From Platycnemis pennipes (taxonomy: Eukaryota > Arthropoda > Insecta > Odonata > Platycnemididae), in contig OW121853.1 in NCBI GenBank assembly GCA_933228895.1, positions 121,354,133-121,418,132 on the forward strand: a stretch of DNA of 64,000 nucleotides, in the 5' to 3' direction. Within the stretch, counting starts at the first letter, position 1. Each line of letters starts with the position of its first letter. Positions 55,831 through 64,000 of this stretch are shown here, in pieces. The notes below the pieces were generated by a model that was not told the DNA's origin, made no database searches, and saw nothing but the letters and a program-made list of their open reading frames with translations. The translations under genes and the position numbers were made by a program.

Positions 55831-57479
55831 TTCCCTAGCCTCGACCAAGTAAGAGAAAGTGCAAGGACCGACAGCCCCGAATGATAAAAGTATTCCTCCC
55901 GTAAATTCACTCAGAGGTCACGCGTGACCTTAGCAAGTTTAGGCAAAAGTAAGAAGAGACGCACTCGGAGACCCATTTTTGACGCTCAAGGAGACAATTT
56001 TCCAACGCAGCGAGGGAGACGATGGACGGAGGCAGAGGCGAGGGTGTATGTATAGGAGAAGGAGAGGAAGGGAGGGGGAGGACCCCCAAGGGTGAGTGGG
56101 GAGGAGAGGGGAGCAGATGGAAAGGGGGGGAGGGGGCAGCTCCTACCCTATTTCCTCAGGGGTCACATCTCACTCAAGGGCCCTTGCCTCACGTACCCGG
56201 GTTATCTCATAATTCATAAATATTTAAAGCGGACTGAACAGTGGAACTGTCAACACTGCGCCTCGCCCATACAACACCACTACCGTGGGAGTTGCGGAGT
56301 GGGAGATGGAAAGAAGAAAGCGAAGGTAAGTTCAGCCAGACGTGAGAAAGAGGATGGGGCGATTAGGTTACGCCATGTTAAGAGAGGCAAAGAAGGGGCG
56401 AAATACGGCAAAGAGGGAAGAGACAGGGTTATTATGGGATCGTCATCTTCAGCCTGTATTAATTACATCACGCATGGATAAATATTAACCTAACACGCAT
56501 GAAACAGAGAGGCACAAAGATGAAATACCTTGAAGGCAAAAAGAAACTCCCTCCATAATATGCGTCAGAAAAATATCAAAACTCTCATTTTATTTTTTCG
56601 CTAAGATCACGCAAACAAAATAGCATTTTTTTAATTCGAGATTCTTTTTATTCCATAGGTTGACGACAACATGTTAAAAACATAAATATAAGCACTTCAT
56701 ACGTTTTCACGAATAAGCAAATGCACTAAAACCACTCTATTTCTATGAAAACCAAGTTAATTCCCAATCTATGCTACTGTTTTGCAGTAAAATAATTACG
56801 GAATGATTTTAAAATGCATCCCACAGACCAATGATCTATCAATGCCTCTCAGAGTTAAAAGTAAATATCCATTGCCATTTTTATTTTACAATTTTGCGGT
56901 CAAAAAAGCATAATCTGTTACTTCATTAAATTACATAAACTAAAATATTCCGGAAAATATTTCTAATGCCGGAAACGTAATTGGATAAGATAAAAAAAGC
57001 ATGATGATCCTCTTAAAAAATCATGACGACTCCTCTTAAAATGCCAATGCAGACAATGTGATGTTTTCTGACGTTCTTTGCTAATCTCCATGTCATTAGT
57101 ATTAATTCCTGCATTGTCTAATAAGCATTATAATTGTTCTTAACTTTTCAAATTTGATTCCACGCCAAAAATAAAAAAAAATACAAGACGGTTCGGAGTC
57201 AATTAGTGATGCCTGAAGTATTAAACATACCATACTAAGACATTTACTTCCAACTTCAATCAGCAACAGTCGCGCCAGCACAGGGGAAAATGAAGCTTGC
57301 TATTTAAAAACTGCATTCCAATATTTGAAAATTTTGGTGTGCAAAAAGTAGGTGTATCTCGTAGAGGAGAATATCACGACTATACCGGGGAAGAAAAAGA
57401 CGAAAGTGTCGTAAGGGATGGTGGTGGAAAAATGGTGCCATACATGGAACTTAGAATTAAATTTTTTTTAATGTGTAGT
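55831..57479. other. No gene recognised
   Basis: 56020-56160 is G-rich (long Gly/Arg-rich ORFs in several frames). 56230-56480 carries the end of a 129-aa ORF without domain. The rest is AT-rich. Confidence 0.45.
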
Positions 57480-58343
57480 AATGAATTTGTGTAAAAAGAA
57501 TTGTTCTCCTCCTAGCACGTACAAAATAAGTAATAATGAAATAACAAACGTAGAATCCATTGAATATCTTGGAATTAGACTGACACATTATCTTTCCTGG
57601 GTTAAACACATACGTGAAAAAATGAGTCAAGCTAATCGTAGACTGGGATTCATCAACAGAGTATTGGGTAAATGTAACGAACGTGTACCAGAAATCAGCT
57701 ACTTTTCCCTTGTAAGACCTCATTTGGAATATGCTGCCAGTGTATGGGATCCCTACGAAATCGGTCTAAATAATGAACTTGAACGTGTTCAGCGAAGATT
57801 TGTAAATGGACGGTATGATAACCTTATTAGCGTAACCAGTCTATTAAATGAATTAAAATGGGAATTATTTTCAGCTCGCAGGTTGAAATTTAGACTTAAT
57901 CTCTTAAATAAATTCCAAGATAATATTTTCAATGATGACGTTGAAAATATTTTGCGAACCCCAACTTACTATGGTAGACTGGACCATGATTACAAAATTA
58001 GGGAAATTGATTGTCGAACTGACGGATTAAAAATGTCCTTTTTTCCTCGTACAATTAGGGATATGAATAGCGGTAAATACGTCCAATTATGTACGAGTGA
58101 TTGAATCCATAGCATAGGTAGTTGCATGTTGGTGTAAGGACTTGAAGGTTACCAAACTAACAGCACGTTTTTTCATGCCTTGTTTGCTATTTTTATCTTT
58201 TTAAATATTGCAGTTTAGACTAATACATATATTTATACTAATCCTTTTTTATGCATGACATGTAGTGCATGTTATGAGAATTCACCCCATGCCACACACC
58301 TTTGAGGTGTCTTGAAGGGTATTATGTAGATTTAGATGTAGAT
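57480..58343 (+). mobile_element. LINE family A, best-preserved C-terminal ORF and 3' UTR
   Basis: The uninterrupted 207-aa ORF (57481-58104) contains TYKISNNEITNVESIEYLGI, RLTHYLSWVKHIREKMSQAN, RLGFINRVLGKC, SYFSLVRPHLEYAASVWDPY, LNNELERVQRRFVNGRYDNL, NILRTPTYYGRLDHDYKIRE and FFPRTIRDMNSGKYVQ. This is the region downstream of the RT catalytic site in CR1/Jockey-type LINEs. Upstream endonuclease and RT are cut off by 5' truncation at about 57480, so the Met is internal. The 3' UTR ends with TTGAAGGGTATTATGTAGAT and GTAGAT repeats. No frame damage suggests a recent insertion. Confidence 0.9.
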
Positions 58344-58732
58344 AAGGGATCAAGCAGTAAGTTGGGAAGAATGATGGGGAGTGACGGGGAGGAGAAAGGC
58401 GCAGTCGTTGGCCCAGGCAGAGAACCCGTATTCCAATAGGGGCGAGAGCATGACCTCGGACCTCACTTTTGGCCTCTCCCTCCCACCCTCAACGCACGGA
58501 CCTGTGTTTTCAATCTATCCACAGTTTTGGCTTAATTGACGGGAAACGAACATTTTAAAAATTCCTTGATCCAGTGCTTCACGGCAAAATCAAACGCGTA
58601 CAACTTGTGGGACGCAAATCACTCCAGGGTTGGACTAGAACCGGCTGACGCTCCTATCCCTTAAATTCTGAGAGAATACTGTGAAAACGCACGAATATAT
58701 CGTAATTTTTACTTATACAAGTGTGAAAAGTC
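58344..58732. other. No feature recognised
   Basis: Mixed composition, without ORFs or repeats. Confidence 0.4.
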
Positions 58733-59130
58733 TACGTTATACCCTGCGAACCACGGAGAGGGTGTGTAGCAGGGGTTGAAATATCCTAACACGCACTACC
58801 TAAAGCAACTATGGCATGCCTTGCCACTACTCCATGGACATATGTTAGATATAAGGATCACATGCCACCAGGTGTTTAGTAACTATACACATTGATGAAT
58901 TGATTGCTTGGAAAAAGTATTTCCTAAATACATTCATCGGTATTTCCCTACCATGCATGTTTTAGTAATGCTTAAGCGTGCATCATGCCCTACAGACTAC
59001 TCCAGCAATTTTTTAACTACTTTGCTATTTTGCCTATTGTGCTCTCTTATGGTACGCGGAAAAAATGACATTTTAAATCTATCGATAAGACAATCTATCT
59101 CTCTAATCTTGTTCTAATAATGAATAATCT
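58733..59130 (-). mobile_element. LINE family B, ORF end and 3' UTR
   Basis: Antisense tail TACCCTGCGAACCACGGAGA, GGGTGTGTAGCAGGGGTTGA and GCAACTATGGCATGCC, then the ORF end, which on the minus strand reads IREIDCLIDRFKMSFFPRTI ahead of REHNRQNSK. It is the same order as the copy at 19108-19960 without the Penelope-like insertion. Confidence 0.8.
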
Positions 59131-60469
59131 TTTTATTCTCTAATCTGGTTACACCATAATACGTATGGGTTCTTAATATACCTACATATAACCTAATCGG
59201 TAAACAAATCAGCTTCGATTTACTTAAAAGCCGAAAACAACTGAACTTCTCTTCATGTGTTTTTAATGCTCGAGTTTTCCTGAAGATTTAGTGTGGGATT
59301 CGAGACTAAAAAATTAGGCTTTACTCTGCGATTTCACTCTCACCATAATCTGGGACATAATTTACGCAAGTTCTTGATCCATGTCAGGGCCGGGGGGAAG
59401 GGTCAAGAAGTCGCAGGCAACTTGGCGTACCGTAAAACTACAAATATGAACATTATTTTTCGATCTGAGATCAGTTTTGGTCTCAACTTTGTAGGTCTCT
59501 AGGCCAATAAAATGGCACTGAGTTGCCAAAACCCGGGTCTGTTATTATTAAAAATTAAGTGTGGAGTATTACTATTGTTATTTCACTATTACTATGACTA
59601 TTTATTATATATATGAAGAAACTGTTATAGCTCAGTATTGGTCGAATGTTTATCGCTGCACGAAGTTTTAATTATTCTCATACAACTGTCGGCTTTATCC
59701 AGATTATGGCATCCCCTAGCATTTAACAAACAGATTATTTTCAAGAGGTTTTCTTCATTTTTTCAATGACTGTACATTATGCCTCTTGAATCATCTAATT
59801 ATTCAAACCATCATGCACACCTCAGTGAACAGTATTCGTACAGTACGCAATTCCCCCTCTCGTCTCCTGTTTTTCCACCCGGCAGGTCCTCAAGCAAGAG
59901 ACGGAGGAGATGTTTATCTCTCTCGGCCGCCTCGTGGGAAAGCAATTCCATCATCCCTCTTCAACTCCAACCCTTCCACGGCGTCCTCCCATTCAAGAGA
60001 CCTCCCATCACCTCACTACTTACTCAACCTCCTCCCCAGCAACAACACTCCATCTCTTTTTCTCTCCATTTTTTTACTTTCCGCCTCCCGAACTCCGCTT
60101 GTCCTCCGCGGGACATCGTCAGCAATTCGCATGTCAGCAATTTTTGAGCAAAAAACACCCCCCAAACCCTCCTCATAAATTTCGCTTTACGCACTTCGCA
60201 TGTGACTGAATACTCTAGCTAACGTATGCTGTCCTAAACTCCACAGCTAACGCGGAAAACGGTAACCATAATATCACCCGATAATAATAAAATATATTAC
60301 TACAGACAACTCGTTTTAAAAACAATTAATTTGTGAATGAGGAGCTAATTATTACTAAATTAGTCTTTAATTTCCGAAAAAATCTCATGCAAAAAAATTC
60401 CCCAACACAAATTACGATGCATAATTACATGCTAATTTCTACCTCAGTGGTATCTTACTTATAAAGAAG
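59131..60469. other. No gene recognised; pyrimidine-rich tract
   Basis: 59840-60170 is C/T-rich with three overlapping ORFs of 99-130 aa in different frames, which indicates composition rather than coding. Confidence 0.45.
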
Positions 60470-61262
60470 AATGTATACATGTACATATGTTAATATGTTC
60501 GCCTATAACTCGAGGACCAATCGTATCACAGCTTTGAAACTTTCACGTTTATTAAATATATTTCTTGGACAGATAATAGGCTACTTTTCTTGGTACTATA
60601 AGTCCTCAGTTCTACCCCAGTCGATATATTAGAGTAATAAATGTAAAGGGCTTTCTTACATCTTTCAGTCATCTATGCATTTGAACATTTTAATTAGCAA
60701 TACCTGTTGTACAAACTTGAGACGCAAGAGGCCAGTCGAAAGATAAGTCAATTAATATTCTTATCATTATCGTCTAATTCTGATTTTGCATCAAAATTAC
60801 TAGTTCTTCAGTAAAATATGGCGATTTCTGGTGAATTTTTTCAGTTTAAATAGCTCTTTCCCCTGACTAAAGAGATTGTTGCATTATTAAATAGAATGTA
60901 GACATGTTTATAAGTTTATTCATTCGCCTAAAAACCGAGAGACAAACGTAGTACGGCATTTGAAATTAAATAAAGGACTTTCTTGCGCAGTTAATAGGTT
61001 ACTTTTCACTTAAATAATAGTCCCAAGTTCGATCCCAGACGAGTCAAAGCGTTCCCATACGAAGTAGGTACATGTAAAGTTGTTATTGCTTGACTCAGTC
61101 ATTCAATTTTTGAATTTTAATAGAAATATTCATTGCACAAACTTGATAGGCACACTAGCCGAAAAATATTTCAATAAATATTCTTACTTTTATTGTCGAA
61201 TACTGATTTTGGTTAAAATTACCGGAGATTTGAAGATTTCTGCGGAACTTTCTGAAATGTTA
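60470..61262 (+). repeat. Diverged tandem duplication, about 420-bp unit
   Basis: 60470-60860 and 60890-61262 share an ordered series of blocks: AGAATGTA.ACATGT, TTCGCCTA.AA.., TAATAGG.TACTTTTC, then GTC..AGTTC.A.CCCAG, TCAGTCAT, ACAAACTTGA, AATATTCTTA and TAC/TCTGATTTT. Divergence is high, so the duplication is old. Confidence 0.75.
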
Positions 61263-61556
61263 ATGTTTGAACACTCATTTCCCATGGCAACCTAAGGATT
61301 TGTGTATAAATAAGTTTAATACGGCTTGTCGACTGAGGACCGACGATCAAGTGACCGTCGTCATTTGTCGATTGACGATCAAATCCCTCTCCTGTTTCAC
61401 CAACACTTGATCGCAAATCATGATTGCCGATCGTATGAGGGGTGATCTTAGAACGTAAATACATCATAGACATAAAAGGAGGTATTCTATTGGCTGTAGC
61501 TATCACGTGATACGCGGACGCTTATTAAAAGACATAGCACCCGGAGTATTTTCAAT

Positions 61557-61840
61557 ATGGCTCAAAGTCGATCGGAAAATGCTACGGAAAGAGAAAAATC
61601 TCGGCTCTTGGATCTCGTCAAGGAATATAAACCAACAAAACAACTGACGACATTACGATAAAGCAAAATTTAGAGGCGTGGTATGATTCAGCATTGCCTT
61701 TTATTGCCCAAGAAATGAACGTTGTAAGGCTGGAGCAACAGCTTAAAACCTGCTACGAAAATATGAAGCGACGCCCTAAGAAGAATGCCGCGAATGACAC
61801 GGCTTGTAGGATTACTGATTCGCATTTTAAACAATCTTAG
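61557..61840 (+). pseudogene. Myb/SANT-like DNA-binding protein of a PIF/Harbinger element
   Basis: It starts MAQSRSENATEREKSRLLDL followed by VKEYK. After a frameshift near 61630 the continuation is KTTDDITIKQNLEAWYDSAL, QQLKTCYENMKRRPKKNAAN and a stop at 61838-61840. The pattern LLxLVxxY, TI.QK..AW, QLK.CYENMKRR.KK is that of Myb/SANT-like domains in Harbinger accessory proteins. In that family the protein binds DNA and partners the transposase. The third helix is preserved; the frameshift inactivates it. No other motif follows the domain. Confidence 0.78.
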
Positions 61841-63089
61841 ATACGATTTCCGATTTATTTCATTTTTCGCCAATGCCTTCGTACATACCATCGGTGTCAA
61901 TATACAAGACTATTGGAAGTCATCTTCCCCAAAAATAAACGATCAAGGGCATTGCATCATTGAAATCAGCAAGGATCACTTTCATCCCCTGAGCAACTCA
62001 AAAGACAGTATGCATTATAGCGGAATTGCGAAGGTATGCTCTGATTTTAGAGATGCTTTTATGCAAATTCCATTTTTAATTGCATTTCGTTATTAGATCA
62101 CTTTATTTTAGTTTGATATTTGAGGTAATGTCCTCTTTTTTATTTAAAACATTATGATATTTTACTAATTTTACATGTACATGCACCATACCTAAGCTAT
62201 GCATTTAAAGCCTTTTTTGTGCAAATACATGCATGTAAAATTTTAAGAACAGCATTCAGATTTAATAAAAATAGAGAGATAGTAAAAATGACTCTTAATT
62301 CTGAATGTACTTTATGAATCACTTGATAACTCTCTCCGTGGACCCTCTCCACTACTACCACTTCATATAACTTTAGACTCCCGAAAAAACCTTAATAGAA
62401 CAATTAGATGCCAAAATACTCAGTCCTAAACTCAACCTAATAGTACACTTAATCCACGATCAAAGACAACCTCAGTTGCATCTATTCATTCACTTCCTCC
62501 CACATCATGTATCTTCATACCACAAAGGAAATGGAAAGTAGATTAAGAAGTTTCCCAAATGGCCTACAACAAAAGCATCTAACTTCAGACAACTTGAAAA
62601 GTGACCGATCAACACATTTAACAATCCAAGTCTTAAATCATTTTAAAGAGACATAGAATAAAGCATTCGAATTTTCATTATATTCAGTTTACATTAATTT
62701 ATTATGTTCCAGTCCTGAATCTCCTTTCTCAAGAGTTATATATGTATATGAACAATGAAAAGATGAAGATAATGATGAATGAGTATAACGCATATTCGTA
62801 AGTTAGTGCAACAATAGAATAAAGTTTATTTTTTAGTATTTTTTATTCTATTGCGAATAAGGCATTTAATCTTACAGCCGAAACAGAATTTCTAGTACTT
62901 CTACTGTATATATTCCAATGGTAGTTTCACATCGTCAAGTGGTCAGAATTGATTACTCTAATATAGAGGACCACCTTCATCCCTGAACATTATTGCCACA
63001 TAATGTAGAGCCCCTCTGGCTACAATGATAGTAGGAGCCCTATCTACATTGACTAGAAGTCCCATAGATAAACTAGGAAACCTCCTCAC

Positions 63090-63356
63090 ATGACCCTGAA
63101 GCAATAGGATTCATTGTTTTAACATGAGTATGATTGTTTACTTTACCTTGGTGGTTTGGTTTACAATGGGCGCGAGTAGATACCTATGATCAGCAGGGAT
63201 ACGCTGCAAAACCTAACAAAAATCCATCCATTCATGGTTTCTCCTACTTCGAATTTTGCCCATAAACTGAAATTGTTAACTATGGTAAGTACTTTCTGCG
63301 CACAAAGCCTAGCCACCTTGCCACTAAATTGGTTATTGTAAGGCTGGGAGTACAAA
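63090..63356 (-). pseudogene. DDE transposase remnant of a PIF/Harbinger element
   Basis: In alternating frames the minus strand shows TITNLVARWLG, then AKFEVGETMNGW and, in another frame, DGFLLGFAAYPC. This corresponds to the HARBI1-type run (T)NLVARWPGSxHDS...F..G..DG.LLGDxGYP.. . There are several frameshifts and stops, and the Asp of the GD motif is replaced by Phe. Only this portion of the catalytic domain remains. The orientation is opposite to the Myb-like gene. Confidence 0.68.
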
Positions 63357-63618
63357 GAACTTGACCAGTAATAGAAAAAAATGGCATTCGGTCACGGATT
63401 ATCTCAGAATTTTCAGTTCATGATGATATGACTGCCATTTGAGTGTATCACAAAGCTCCAAGAGCTCAAGTCATTTGCCGGTCAACTTGAAAAGAAATTT
63501 GATCCCCGATATCTGCTGATTGTTGTTGGTGAAACGGAATCATCGAAATCGCCGATCAAATCAAGACTTGATCGCCGATCAAGCGTTGATGGTTGTTGGT
63601 GAAACCGGCCCTGAGAAG

Positions 63619-64000
63619 TTCGTTTGTCTTTCTCAACACATCAAATCAAGTTTATGATATATTTGTTCCGATTTATCGCTACTGTTATTCGTCAGTATAC
63701 TTCAATTTGATAATTCGCTGCTGGTATTAGACTGCAGTGTGTGAATGTGAGTTTTTATTTTTTCATTTCCTCTTCTTGCTCAATCCCTGATAATATAAAA
63801 CCGGTTTAAGTACGTAGGTTTCTTTGTTTGCCCACTGAAATTTGATTATTACATCTAGTTCGAACATTTCTGCCATATTATGTCAAGGGGTAAAGGGACG
63901 ATTGGCAACAAAGATACACAGCGGATGAAACTTAGACGCCAGAATGAAAATAAAGCGACGGTATGGGAAAGTTAAACATTGTAAGATAAATATATTTGAG
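63619..64000. other. No feature recognised
   Basis: AT-rich flank running to the window end, with no ORF or repeat match. Confidence 0.4.

Larger units (their letters stand above)
61340..63618. mobile_element. PIF/Harbinger DNA transposon, decayed
   Basis: The right end on the minus strand is GGGCCGGTTTCACCAACAAC followed by CTTGATCGGCGATCAAG repeats. The left end has the related CCTGTTTCACCAACACTTGA, TCGC and GATCAAATC blocks. Inside lie two diagnostic remnants: a Myb/SANT-like protein on the plus strand (61557-61840) and a DDE transposase end on the minus strand (63090-63356). This opposed two-gene layout is that of PIF/Harbinger elements. The middle (62100-63090) is AT-rich without recognisable coding, and much of the transposase is deleted. 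The exact left end is uncertain. Confidence 0.75.

Noticed and set aside
59779..60209. Three overlapping ORFs of 99-130 aa
   Set aside because: A C/T-rich tract leaves three plus-strand frames open; no domain in any.

Overview
The window looks like intergenic or intronic DNA from a repeat-rich animal genome. It is most probably an arthropod, and perhaps an insect. Reasons: no dense operon-like coding, AT-rich background with many stop codons, LINEs of CR1/Jockey and RTE type, Penelope-like retroelements, tRNA-derived SINEs, and hAT- and PIF/Harbinger-type DNA transposons. I could not pin the species. I found no host protein-coding gene that I can support, and no complete autonomous transposon. 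Nearly every recognisable coding stretch is the 3' part of a retrotransposon or a decayed transposase.

Layout. 0-10 kb: a LINE fragment cut by the window edge, a hAT-like MITE, a Penelope-like tail, an RTE C-terminus, a complete 317-bp SINE with 16-bp target-site duplications (3481-3797), a decayed CR1/Jockey-like LINE (5889-7190), and two adjoining 5'-inverted LINE copies (7858-8790). 10-20 kb: RTE fragments, two opposed copies of a TAA-flanked MITE (13284-13759, 17843-18253), a hAT-like MITE packed with CGATA motifs (15118-15520), a fold-back element with tRNA halves, a perfect 143-bp tandem duplication, and a Penelope-like element inserted in a LINE tail with an 8-bp duplication (19214-19644). 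20-32 kb: more SINEs, an LTR-like stretch, CR1-like tails, a tRNA-like fold-back element and a perfect 29-bp-stem palindrome (30008-30068). 32-48 kb: a pair of inverted unknown repeats 14 kb apart, Penelope-like termini with hammerhead-like motifs, a MITE with about 50-bp inverted ends, LINE copies including the only endonuclease-bearing one (43331-44515), and a palindromic minisatellite. 48-64 kb: LINE family A/B copies (the longest C-terminal ORF is 57481-58104), a fold-back insertion inside a LINE, a diverged tandem duplication, and a decayed PIF/Harbinger transposon with both Myb-like and DDE remnants (about 61340-63618).

How the parts work together. Two related LINE families (here A and B) share a 3' end, GTGGCTTGCAGGGTAT followed by GTAGAT repeats. 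Their tails are used repeatedly as landing sites by other copies and by a Penelope-like element. SINE, RTE and LINE 3' ends are scattered in both orientations, so the window records successive retrotransposition rather than a pathway. The most interesting material is structural: hammerhead-like motifs at Penelope-like termini, fold-back elements carrying tRNA box B arms, twin-priming inversions, and a CGATA-rich MITE next to a CpG-rich island. All identifications come from reading the sequence; no database search was possible.
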